A stretch of 34,810 nucleotides of DNA from NCBI GenBank assembly GCA_003427395.1, contig BFEA01000098.1:1434326-1469135 (forward strand). The letters are read 5' to 3'. This DNA is from Chara braunii (Eukaryota; Streptophyta; Charophyceae; Charales; Characeae). Positions within the stretch are counted from its first letter, which is position 1, and each line of letters starts with the position of its first letter. The position numbers were made by a program, and so were the translations under genes. The notes below the pieces were generated by a model. It made no database searches. It was not told the origin of the DNA and saw only the letters and a program-made list of their open reading frames with translations. Positions 11,775 to 20,344 of this stretch are shown here, piece after piece.

Positions 11775-12062
11775 TCAGCGAGCGTCGGGGAGGGGAAAGG
11801 GAAGATGGTACATGGAGGGGTGGCGAGGGGGAGGGTTGATGGGTAGTGGGGGCAGAAAACTCTCCATTCCGGCCACCGTCTCCTGAAGTTCCTGGTAGCG
11901 AACGATCCGGTGAAAGCGGGGGAATCGGTTGCCAGCGTGGGGAAGGGATGCGAGGTAGTCGGGATAGAGGGTGGTAAAGGTTCGAAAAAAGGCCGCGCGG
12001 AAGTGATTGTGGTTCTCGCATGCGGGGATAGTCCCCGCAATCATGCAATACACCTCGATCAT
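11775..12062 (-). pseudogene. Distal end of the post-integrase extension (shifted frame)
   Basis: An open stretch of about 95 residues starts MIEVYCMIAG and contains FRAAFFRTFTTLYPDYLASL, which is less biased in composition than the neighbouring frames and looks like real protein. It lies in a different frame from the segment upstream, so a frameshift between about 12062 and 12253 is likely. It ends in a Pro-rich tail. I do not recognise a domain. It may belong to the same long protein as 12253-13607 or be a separate small frame. Confidence 0.4.
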
Positions 12063-12252
12063 ATTGTGGCCCCGCCACGCGGCACTGAGGAAAAGGATAT
12101 GGAGGCAGAAGACGGGGCGGGCACACTGGGTGGAAGGGTGGGGTTGAACAGTGACAGCGAGACGGGTAGTGTAGAAAAAGCGGAAGGTATCGATGGGAAA
12201 AGGATTGGCGGGGAAGGTGACGCGGGTGGTGATCTAGCGGAAGGAGAGGTGA

Positions 12253-13607
12253 TCAAGGGGACGGCGGGATAAGGACCGGGGATGAAGCCCGATGCCCCGC
12301 ATCGGTACGTGGACGAGTTGGTGGGCGGTCGGAGGCGGAGGGGGAGGGGGATCGACTTCGTCGCCGTCTTGCTGGTGCGGCCGAAGTCTCGACAGCTGCC
12401 TCTCCATCCACGGGCTTAGGTGGCTCTGGATCCCGGGCCGGATCGTCGGTGAGTGGCTGGCCGACTGCACTGGCGAATTCCAGCTGTCTTTTCCCGGCCG
12501 CGATTTCTTCCCTCTTCTGCGCCTGAGCCTGCGCTCGAGCCTCGTCGCGCACTTCCTCCTCGAATCCTTCGTACTCCGACTCTTCTAACTAATCCTGGTC
12601 TTCTTCTTCTTCTTCCTCGTCGTCTTTCTCTTCTTCCTCCTCCGGTTCACTTTGCTCCCCTTTGCTGTGCTCACTGTAACTTCCTTTCTCGGGGGTTTCT
12701 TCCTCGTCGGCCTCTTCTTCGACCTCCTCCTCTTCTTCCGAGCTTTCTTCTTCCGCTTCAATTTCTACCTCCCCATTCTCGGAGGCCGTCCGATTTTGGA
12801 AGAAGGCGAGGTCGACTATCTCGTGCGGGTTCAGATAATCACGTTGTGACGGTGGGTTACGACCGCTTCTAGGTTCCTCCAAGCACGCCGACCACTGAAG
12901 ATATGGCGCCAAGGTCCACGTGAGGATGTGCGGGACCGGGCTGTTGTCGCTCTGCGAGACGATCTCGAGGGGGAGATCGTCGGCCAGCTGCGCAAGGGGG
13001 ACCGTTAACTCGTGCACGATCGGTTGGCGGTGATCAGGCCGCACCGATACGAAGAGGAATCCGAGCAGATCGCCCTCCACTTCCGTTCGCCACGCCTGGA
13101 TGATCAGTAGTTTGAGGTACTCGGCCCACTAGCGGTGATCTCCGTGCCGCGTCCACGTGACTCTTACTCCTACCAGACACACCAACAGCTTCACGAAGTG
13201 TTCTCGCCAACGCCTCCACTGCAAGGGATCGAGAAGGGGGACAGCAAGCGATTCCAGTCGAAAGGAGAGATGCGGATGGACCTTGGACTGCCAGAAGGTG
13301 GGAAAGAAAGAGCGGAGGTCGAAAGTGGAGATCGGGGATAGGTTCATTGAGGACAGGGGAAGGGGATAAGCTCCGAGAGCACCACCGCCGGCTCGTGCTG
13401 GAAGGTTCGGACCCCGTCGAGATTGACGCCGTCCGTGGGAAAAGGGTTATCTCTGTGGGGTGTAAGCCAACGGTTCCACTCTGTCGCCAACTGCTGCGCC
13501 CAGAGGCGGAGCGACGTCTTGATAGCTGTGTGTCGCAACGGGCTGATGGCGCTGATGTCGCCACTGAAGGCGACCACCGTAGACATGTGGCTGATTCCCG
13601 GGGCCGA
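12253..13607 (-). pseudogene. Post-integrase extension: acidic and RS/SP-rich protein, broken
   Basis: After the TGA at 13608 the same frame stays readable. It holds an ordinary globular-looking part (13586-13344), a frameshift near 13345, more globular sequence with TAG at 13129, an acidic Glu-run region (about 12589-12780), TAG at 12589, then a KREEIAAG segment and an Arg/Ser/Pro-rich tail ending at 12253. Either the integrase protein originally carried some 450 extra residues, or a second frame began at the ATG at 13584-13586, 22 bases past the stop, which is the place where envelope-like frames occur in some plant gypsy elements. No signal peptide or membrane segment is visible, so an envelope role is not supported. 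Function unknown. Confidence 0.55.
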
Positions 13608-14930
13608 TCACCGATGGACTCCTACTGCCTCTGCTAAAACAACCGCCCGGGGACTTCCTGCAAAACGAAACTCAACAGCCTCGTACACTCCTTGGGTACA
13701 GAAGAACTGCGCAAGTCGTCGAAGATCTGGATTGAGCCGCGGATGATGAACTTGTCGAATCGCCGAGATGTGGCACCGAGGCACCAACAGAGGATTGCCG
13801 AGAGCCCGCTCTGCAAGAAAACTCATGGCGAATGGCGATGGAGACGGAGTAATAGAAAGAGAATGAGAAGGAGACGGAGAGGCAGGTGATAAGCAGTCGT
13901 CGTCCTCTTCCGTAGCGGGGGAGGAATCGAACGATTGCGAAGATGGGGAAGGAGGAAGGGGACAAAGGTAGGACACGTGGCGGATGATCGGACGAGCCGA
14001 CCAGCTGCCATAGACCTCAGGCGCAAGCCGCACGGTGTTCACGCCGTTGGGTCTGAGCTCAATCACGTGGAATCGCCCGAAGAATCGTGGCGCTAGCTTG
14101 CCCTGGCGAGCACATTTCCTCACCTGCACGATGTCCCCCAATTTGTACTGGGGCCGTGGTCCTGCGTTCCCGTTCCGGGCCTCGTAGCTTCGGACCTGTC
14201 GGTCATGGGCCAACTCGGTCATTTTTTGGCATTTCCAGGCTAGCCTGGGGAGGGAACGTTCCATTAACTCTAAGTGCCGCTTGGCCTTGTCCCGCGCCGT
14301 GGCCCTTGTGGGCCGGCGGTTAAGCGATGATTCGTCGAGGAGGCTTGGTATCGAAACGCAAGCGACGCTATTGGTTCTTAATTGGAAGGGGCTCAGGCCT
14401 GTCGATTCATGGGGCGTTCCGCGATGGACCGCTAGGATGTGATCGACGATATCGGGCCAGGGCCTCGGGTCCCGTGCCTCGATATTTCGTCGCAGCGATG
14501 TCTTTATCACCCTATTGGCGTTTTCTACCGGCCCATTGGATTGTGACATGTGGGGCGCGGTGTTCCGCACAACGACACCGTGTATGACCAGGTTCCTCAA
14601 TACTTTCCCTCTGAATTCTGCCCCGTTATCGGTCGGGATTTCTTCCGTATCTTGGTGCATCCCGAGAAAACGGTTAACATACCGCGCGATTTCGGCGGCT
14701 TGTCGTGTGCGGCACGAGTAGGCTTCGATCCATTTCGAAAAATGATCAACAAATACCAATAGGACTGAATACTCACAACTATTAGGACCAGGGGGCACCA
14801 CGATATCCATAGTATCCATGCGCACTTTCTGAAACGGCCGCTCAACTACTATTGGAACTATCGATCTCGGCGGCTGGATCGACGCTTTGTCAACAGCGCA
14901 GACTTGACAGTTTGCGACGATGAATTTCAC
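13608..14930 (-). CDS. Ty3/gypsy integrase (zinc CxxC, DDE core, C-terminal region)
   Basis: A 440-residue open segment of the polyprotein. It starts inside the HHCC zinc domain (Cys8, Cys11). The rve catalytic core follows: Asp39 in RMDTMD, Asp101 in TDNGAEF and Glu136 in NGPVENANR, with 34 residues between the second Asp and the Glu, close to the usual D-x35-E. These residues join element DNA to the target. Around residues 262-290 KLGDIVQVRK and KLAPRFFGRF resemble the GPY/F module of gypsy integrases, with the GPF changed to GRF. A Ser/Pro-rich linker follows from about residue 325, with no chromodomain. The ATG shown is internal to the polyprotein, not a true start. The TGA at 13608 probably interrupts a longer frame. 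Confidence 0.85.
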   Translation of the reverse strand: MKFIVANCQVCAVDKASIQPPRSIVPIVVERPFQKVRMDTMDIVVPPGPNSCEYSVLLVFVDHFSKWIEAYSCRTRQAAEIARYVNRFLGMHQDTEEIPTDNGAEFRGKVLRNLVIHGVVVRNTAPHMSQSNGPVENANRVIKTSLRRNIEARDPRPWPDIVDHILAVHRGTPHESTGLSPFQLRTNSVACVSIPSLLDESSLNRRPTRATARDKAKRHLELMERSLPRLAWKCQKMTELAHDRQVRSYEARNGNAGPRPQYKLGDIVQVRKCARQGKLAPRFFGRFHVIELRPNGVNTVRLAPEVYGSWSARPIIRHVSYLCPLPPSPSSQSFDSSPATEEDDDCLSPASPSPSHSLSITPSPSPFAMSFLAERALGNPLLVPRCHISAIRQVHHPRLNPDLRRLAQFFCTQGVYEAVEFRFAGSPRAVVLAEAVGVHR

Positions 14931-15226
14931 ATCGTCCCGAATATTGGACCAATACCACTTATTTTTGTCGATTGCTGACTTTGTAATTCGTACGGCAAAA
15001 TGGGCTCCTCATGTGCCGTCTTCACCCAGTCGTACCTCATGAACGGATGCGGTACAACCATCCAAATCCCACCGCCGTCCATTTTCCATTTTTCTAACCT
15101 ACCCTCTATCCATAGATAATCCCGAAGCCTTTCGTTAGCCCTCCTCTGATCTTCCTTGGTGAAATCCTGGAGGGGGTTACCGACTAAGGTGGCAATCAAA
15201 GCGATGTCGGTCCATACTTCGGCCCT
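14927..15226 (-). pseudogene. Integrase N-terminal zinc-binding region, frameshifted
   Basis: Immediately after the TGA at 15227 the same frame continues, with NPLQDFTKEDQRRANERL and a basic/aromatic stretch, to a histidine-containing segment AHEEP. About 15005-15010 one base appears lost; in the adjacent frame the sequence continues with NKWYWSNIRDDVKFIVANC, leading into the CxxC of the integrase segment. This is the usual layout of the gypsy HHCC domain, now split over two frames. Confidence 0.65.
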
Positions 15227-15562
15227 TCAAAATTTTCGGGTCTTTTCCAACCCTTCTGACGTGGCGTCCAGAAAGCGGATCTTGTCAACCCGACACAAGG
15301 GACATAACCACGGTTTACTGTCGTTTCGGTATTGGGTGCACGAGCCATGGGCTCGTGCGACACACTGTCGGCAGTCTATCCATTCCGCATATCCTTCAAG
15401 TTCCCCGTTAGGACGCATGGAGACAGAGTATACTCGAGAAATTGCTTCGCAAAAATAGCAAAATTTATCAGGAAGGGAGAGAATAGACGAAGAGGAGATG
15501 AGAGAAAGAGGGGTAGTGAGATTACCTCCGTCACCCATTGCCACCGGTCTGCTTCTTGCCAC
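15227..15562 (-). CDS. PHD finger between RNase H and integrase
   Basis: About 111 open residues. The second half has FCYFCEAIS, then 25 residues from Cys2 to Cys3, WIDCRQCVARAHGSC, 11 residues, and WLCPLC. This is the complete C4HC3 pattern of a PHD finger, Cys-x2-Cys ... Cys-x2-Cys-x4-His-x2-Cys ... Cys-x2-Cys, including the Trp two residues before the seventh ligand and the Trp three before the third. PHD fingers of known families bind histone H3 tails, so a role in choosing insertion sites is plausible. The Cys2-Cys3 loop is somewhat long. The coding part lies at about 15290-15465; the residues before it probably follow a frameshift, since the frame used by RNase H differs. The methionine at 15562 is unlikely to be a true start. 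Confidence 0.75.
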   Translation of the reverse strand: MARSRPVAMGDGGNLTTPLSLISSSSILSLPDKFCYFCEAISRVYSVSMRPNGELEGYAEWIDCRQCVARAHGSCTQYRNDSKPWLCPLCRVDKIRFLDATSEGLEKTRKF

Positions 15563-15725
15563 GTGGGAGAACTGCCACTTATCCGTACTTCGACCCGTTT
15601 GGCGGTTCTGACTCCTTCCACGGGGTGATTTCCTCGCCCTTCGGTACTTTAGCGGGCCGATGCAGACGTGTCAGTCCGTCCGCGTTGCCGTGCCTTTCTA
15701 TCTTCCGGTGGATGATGTCGAAGTC

Positions 15726-16304
15726 CTATTCATGTAGTTGTACTGCCCAACGTCCAATCACGCCCGTGTAATTAGTGAGCTTCTTCAAGGCCAGCAGGGG
15801 CTCATGATCCGTCACGAGGTGGAACTTCTGCCCATAGAGGTATGAATGGAAGTGTTGGATTCCCCAGACTACTGCATAGTATTTGCCTTGGGTTGCTGAG
15901 TCATTCCTCCTCTCGTCTGACACCGTGCGTGACGCGTACTCGATAACATGTTCTCGACCATCGTTCCCCTTCTGCGCTAGAATAGCGGAGATAGCTTCCG
16001 GTTGCCAGTCCGTGATAAGAATGAACTGTTTCGAGGGGTCCCGTCGAATCAAAATAGGTGTCGTCGCCAGAGCGTCTTTGAGGGTCGCGAAGGCCTGCTC
16101 ACACTCCACGTCCCAACTGAGAGGCTGGTCCTTTCGTAAGAGGTTCGTTAGCGGCCGTGCAATCACGGCGAAGCCTTTGATGAAACAGCGATAGTACGAT
16201 GCCAACCCCAAGAAGGCTCGAACCTGCGTCAGCGACGTGGGAACCGGAGCTTCTCTTCCTGCCGCGACTTTTCTGGAATCAGGTTGCAATCCTCCACGTG
16301 TCAC
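15726..16304 (-). pseudogene. Gypsy RNase H domain, frame separated from RT
   Basis: The segment follows the RT connection: FLGLASYYRCFIKGFAVIARPL, typical of gypsy pol, is seen here in shorter form as FLGLASYYRCFIKGFA. Then comes the RNase H core: ILITDWQPEAISAILAQ with the first Asp, VIEYASRTVS, YAVVWGIQHFHSYLYG and LVTDHEPLL. Where active gypsy RNases H have a Glu just before YAVVW, this one reads TQGK, so that catalytic Glu seems lost. A TAG at 15726 cuts the frame inside the usual LQEYDF region; past it HGNADGLTRL, a normal RNase H end, is still readable to about 15655. The domain degrades the RNA strand of the RNA:DNA hybrid. Confidence 0.8.
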
Positions 16305-17406
16305 GACGAGCCCAATAACGAAATTTCCAAAAGAAAAAATTTGCTTTTTTCGAGTGCGATCTTGAACCAGCTTCCTTCAGTGCTCCCAGTGTCCACTCAA
16401 TGTGTTGTGCATGCCCATGATAGGTCTCCGAGTAGACAAGGATATCATCCATGTATACGATCACGCAGAAGTTGATCATTCCTTGAGTTAGCCGCGTCTT
16501 GTTGACGAAGTTCTGGAATGTCATGTTCATCGCTCGCTGAAACGTGGCCGGCGCATTGCAAATCCCCATCGGACACCGAACCCACTGCCACGTGCTCTCG
16601 AAAAGCACGAAGGCCGTCTTCGGCCGATCTTCCTCCTTAACCACAATGTGATGGAAGCCATGCCGAATATCAAACTTGCTAAATAAGTTAGCGCATCCAA
16701 TCGCATCCAACAAATCACCAATCCGGGGAAGGGGATACACATCTTTAATCGTGATTTCATTCAGCTTGCGATAATCGATGCATATGCGAATTGATCCGTT
16801 CTTCTTCGGTACTAACACTACTGGAAACGACCATGGTCCGGTGGCGGGTTCGATCCACCCGCTTGCTTCGAATTCGCGAATTCGTTCGAGAGCCTTTTTC
16901 CGTTCTATCAGGGAGTATCGGTAAGGCTTGCAGTGGATGGGGGAATGATTCCCCGTTTGAATTTCGTGTTGGATAACCAACGACAAGCCAATGTCAGTGT
17001 CGATCACGCTAATCGCTCCCTGATATTCTGTCAGAATGTCTGCAGTCACACGGTGAATCTCATCAGGTACGTATTGTGAGACATGTAATTCAAACAGTTG
17101 ATCCCAAATCCGTACGTCGATCTGCTTCGTGCGTGCTTGTTTCGCCGCATCGGACGGTGACACAGAGATAAACGAATGGTCCGATCGCCAGGAGAACACC
17201 GTGGCCATCATCTGGGCATCTTCCTCTTGGACGGCCACATGTCCTTCCGGGGTGATCCCATCGCAGATATCCTGCCATGGTACGGTTTTAGTTGCAATCT
17301 TTACTCCGAGTTCGTCTGATCCAGCCTCAAGACGCCCAGGGGGTTCCAAAGAATTGGCTTCCGCCCCCAAGCGTAGCAATCGTACTTCTTTTGCAGGTGT
17401 CAGCAA
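16279..17406 (-). CDS. Ty3/gypsy reverse transcriptase
   Basis: A 375-residue open segment. RT motifs appear in order: SFPVVLVPKKNGSIRICIDY with RKLN (about 193-216), PLPRIGDLLDA, the first catalytic Asp in FSKFDIRHGFH (about 242-252), NAPATFQRAM (about 284) and the active site YMDDILVYS (about 318-326). Near residue 346 (about 16370) one base is missing and the last 30 residues are out of frame; the correct frame resumes in the RNase H segment, which overlaps. The first part (residues 1-90) is the linker after protease and has a second SLEPP word also found just upstream. It copies element RNA into DNA in the particle. Confidence 0.9.
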   Translation of the reverse strand: MLTPAKEVRLLRLGAEANSLEPPGRLEAGSDELGVKIATKTVPWQDICDGITPEGHVAVQEEDAQMMATVFSWRSDHSFISVSPSDAAKQARTKQIDVRIWDQLFELHVSQYVPDEIHRVTADILTEYQGAISVIDTDIGLSLVIQHEIQTGNHSPIHCKPYRYSLIERKKALERIREFEASGWIEPATGPWSFPVVLVPKKNGSIRICIDYRKLNEITIKDVYPLPRIGDLLDAIGCANLFSKFDIRHGFHHIVVKEEDRPKTAFVLFESTWQWVRCPMGICNAPATFQRAMNMTFQNFVNKTRLTQGMINFCVIVYMDDILVYSETYHGHAQHIEWTLGALKEAGSRSHSKKANFFFWKFRYWARRDTWRIAT

Positions 17407-17454
17407 GGACTTCGGAAGATCCGTTATATCGCAATAGTGCTTTTCGTCGTTGTA

Positions 17455-18302
17455 TCAGGCGAGGAGAGGGGAGATTCCTTCGTACATGGTTTGAGGGGGT
17501 TCCAAAGAATCGACCATCCTCGAGATCTGAACGAGGGGTTCACCCAAAATCACCGCCCTGGTCCTTCGGATATTCCGACAGGTTAGATGCATTGTTCTTG
17601 CGATTGTTCTGGGCGACGGGTAATAAATGCGCTGTCGCGCCAGCCTCAGAATTTCCGGGTCGTTTTCGTCGCTGCTGTCCGCATCCTTCGACGATGGCTC
17701 ATCGTCTGCGGAGTCTTCCCAAGTAATCATCTCCGCTATTATTGGCGAAACTCGCGGGACTGCGTTGAGGGTAGTACGAAGAGGCAGTCTCACAGGAACT
17801 GCATAGGGCTTTCCTCTTGTATTTCGGAGGATGATTGACCGTCGCTTGAAATACAGGTTCGCTCGTAATGCCACAAGAGCGGGAAGTCCGAAAAGAACGT
17901 CGTAGGTATTTACATCTAGCACCACGACATCTCCCAGTGCATGCACCTTTCCCAATCGGAAAGCAACATTGGTCATTCTTCCTACTGTTTTGATTTTTTT
18001 TCGTCTGCCGAAACAAGCTGATCCTTTTCTGTAAGCATGATCAGGTCGTTTTTCCTACCTGCTCTCTCAACTACTCTCAGTGAGATGGCCAAAACAACGG
18101 CTCCCGAGTCAATGATTATATTGTACGGGATTCCCCATATTTCAATATCGCATTCCGCAGATTTCCATGGGATGGGTTTAATTCGTAGGAAATGGTCGTC
18201 TTTTTGTATTAATCCTACCTGTATTGGATCCGTCGTGCCCGCCGGGTTTTCATCTGGCGTGGGGCTTTTAGCCTTTATGTTCGGTGTTCGGGCGAGGGCG
18301 AA
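17455..18302 (-). pseudogene. Retropepsin-like aspartic protease plus linker, broken
   Basis: In the gag frame, past two TGA codons, comes a stretch with IIIDSGAVV (18099-18113), the DSGA variant of the retropepsin active site. About 35 residues later the frame breaks at a T8 run (17994-18001). In the next frame the distal half of the fold continues with VVVLDVNTYDVLFGLPALVA, like the DVLLG strand of gypsy proteases, then a linker with acidic residues to the TGA at 17455. The enzyme would cleave the gag-pol polyprotein. A homopolymer frameshift could be a real mutation or a sequencing error. Confidence 0.75.
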
Positions 18303-18308
18303 TCATTT

Positions 18309-19862
18309 TCAGTTCGCCTTGTAGTGCTGTAACATCCGCTCATTAGCCTGTTCAGAGATCGACAGTAAATGGCCAATCGAAAGTGGAATCCGATGGTCCA
18401 AAGCTCGGATGATGTTCAACACATGAATTTCCCCAGTGACGAAGGTGGGTCCTCCCGACTCCATCTCTCCTGGAGAGGGGCGCCATTCTGCCACTTCTTT
18501 CTGTTTCGGCACCGGTCTGATCGTTCCGATCATTCTGAGCCCAGGATAACCAAACGACACGTATTGATCTAGCGGAATGAGCTCAACAGCCTCTTCCGTG
18601 GTTGCTAGCGCACTTCCCACACCTTCCATTTCTTCCATGAGAGCTCCTACCTGCTCAGGTCCGTTAGCGATGGGGGCCGCTGCCATTGGTGTGACCCCGA
18701 CCCGCCGGTGGGGGCAGTCATGGGCTAAATGCCCTGGCTGATGGTATGCATAACAGACATTCAGATTATTCGCGGCTCCCCCGAGAGCAGGCGCCGGGGC
18801 CAGCCCTTGTTGAATTGGAGGGGCGCGTACTGTGATGGGCCGCATGTTCCTCATCATAGCTTCCAATCGAGCGTTATGCTCCCGTTGTTCCTTTTTGCTT
18901 TCCTGGATTAGACTAATCAATGTTTTGGTCAGTTCGAATATGGCAGTTGATTCATTCGATCATACGGGAGTCTCAATTGGGGGCGGGGGTGTCGTTCTTA
19001 CAGGTGTTGGCATCATCAGAACAGGGACACTTGGGATCTCACTCGGAATCGGTCGTTTAGGGGCTACCTGTTCCATGTAGGGGACAAGACCTGAAACAAA
19101 CCCCATGTTTTCAAACTTGTTTTGCGGCACAACCAGTTCGACTTTTGCCCTTGCGAGTTCGGACGAATCTCTGTCCCTAGAATAGTCTTCTCCTTCCAGG
19201 AAGTTCGCTGCGAACTTTCGTTCCATTTCTTTTGTAGCGGCCATGATCTGCTGCAGCGTATGATTGATGGGGGAAAACTGCTTTCGCAGCTTCGCCCTTA
19301 TTGTTCGGTTGCAAAGTCCATCTATGAACAAATCTCTCCCTACTTGCTCACCTCGCTCAGTTTTCACAAACATTCGGTAGAACCGGTTTCGATACTCCGC
19401 AACGGATTTGAGAGGTTTTTGCACTCGGTCCTTGATCATGTAAAGTGCTTGCTCTGGGTGGACGTAATCAAATCGATTCAGAAAGTCTCGTTCAAAGGTA
19501 TGAAGATCTACCCATACATAGGTACTAAACCAGTGATGAGCGTCTCCTCCTAATCGAGCGGGGATGTTTACCTAAGCTTCGTTATCATCATACTGCTGTG
19601 CTCGGAGCGTGGCCAACCATGCCCCTGCAAGGTGGTGCGCAGGGTCAAATAGATAGAGATCGGGTGGCGTCATGGAAGCCCGTGCTCGTGGGGTGGGTTG
19701 ATTAGGATTTGGTTGATTAGCATTCTGTTGCGGATTCGGGTTCTGTAAATTAGCAGCCATGTTGGCTGCCCGTCGATTAGCCGATCTACTTCGGGTGACG
19801 ATGGGGTTGTGTCTGTGCGCGTTCCGAGGCCGAGGTCGCCCTCGGTTAGCCAGATCGCCCAA
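18309..19862 (-). pseudogene. gag (capsid and zinc knuckle), two internal stops
   Basis: An ATG at 19860-19862, 38 bases past the primer site, opens a basic, Asn/Pro-rich N terminus (MGDLANRGRPRPR...). After a TAG at 19572 the frame continues with a Retrotrans_gag-type region: HHWFSTYVWVDLHTFERDFL, FDYVHPEQALY, SVAEYRNRFYRMF and LFIDGLC. A TGA lies at 18960. Near 18703-18760 there is a CCHC-like knuckle reading CYAYHQPGHLAHDC, in which the second Cys is Tyr, so zinc binding would be lost. The frame ends with TGA at 18309, then another TGA at 18303, and protease follows in the same frame. Gag would form the particle and bind RNA. Confidence 0.8.
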
Positions 19863-19900
19863 TTAGTGTGCTATTAATCCTAAAACCCCGCCACGTGTCG

Positions 19901-19913
19901 GGCTCCGATACCA
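19901..19913 (-). other. Primer-binding site for initiator-Met tRNA
   Basis: The minus strand reads TGGTATCGGAGCC, matching the common plant PBS TGGTATCAGAGCC at 12 of 13 positions. It lies 38 bases before the gag ATG, the expected place. An LTR end should fall within a few bases on its far side, at about 19914; the sequence there ends ...CTGGGCGTGAGGT and not in CA. Confidence 0.8.
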
Positions 19914-20344
19914 ACCTCACGCCCAGCGCGACTTCCTGATCGGCGTAGGATGTGGGCCTGGAAGTGCGAAAAGGGGTGTGCCAAGGATTTTTGGGGAAAG
20001 TGGGGGTGGAGTCCCAGGTCAGAACTGAGATCTCCTGTGGCAGGGTTTTTTGGGGGCACGAGTGCAATTTGGCGGAGAGGGCGGACCGCCTCTGGTTACC
20101 AGGCAGAGGGTATGCGCGGGTCGTTCAGGGCCGAGCGAGCCATTGGTTTCGGGGACGGCGGTTTGCGGGAGGGTCCCTTCGGGGTAGGTGGGGCTCCGAT
20201 GAGTCGGGTCGTCGAGAATTGCCACGTGGCGCCGGTCGTCGTGCGTTTGGGTTGGGCCTCCTGGATACCGGGGTCCTCTGATCGCCACGTCATCGGCAGT
20301 TTTCGCAGGGCGTATTAGGCCAGTATGGGGCTATGGCCGGCCAC
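19914..20344 (-). other. Segment between primer site and module B (LTR part or leader)
   Basis: These 431 bases are GC-rich and have no counterpart that I can see on the left side of the element. If the primer site marks the LTR edge, they should belong to the 5' LTR; but the left flank lacks them. The final CTGGGCGT on the element strand also occurs at the left boundary (CTGGGCGTCACA, 11545-11558). I see no gene. Confidence 0.4.

Larger units (their letters stand above)
11545..20344 (-). mobile_element. Degraded Ty3/gypsy LTR retrotransposon with PHD finger
   Basis: Reading right to left, the segment has a tRNA-iMet primer site (19901-19913), gag, protease, RT, RNase H, PHD finger, integrase and a long C-terminal extension. 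RT and RNase H before integrase is the Ty3/gypsy order. Gag through RT keeps one frame apart from stops and single frameshifts, so it was probably one gag-pol polyprotein. Stops lie at 19572, 18960, 18309, 18303, 17455, 15726, 15227, 13608, 13129 and 12589. No chromodomain was seen after integrase. The limits given are where the flanking modules B and C stop; the true LTR boundaries are unresolved. The element cannot be autonomous now. Confidence 0.8.

Noticed and set aside
12453-12872. Plus-strand Leu/Pro-rich frame
   Set aside because: It is antisense of the acidic region of the gypsy extension; its composition follows from the GAG/GAA codons opposite.
13584-13586. Envelope gene after integrase
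   Set aside because: Position fits, but no signal peptide, transmembrane segment or cleavage site is visible in the readable parts.
16845-16865. GGGTTCGATCC resembling a tRNA T-loop
   Set aside because: It lies inside the RT coding region (antisense of GWIEPATGPW) and no acceptor or anticodon stem can be drawn around it.
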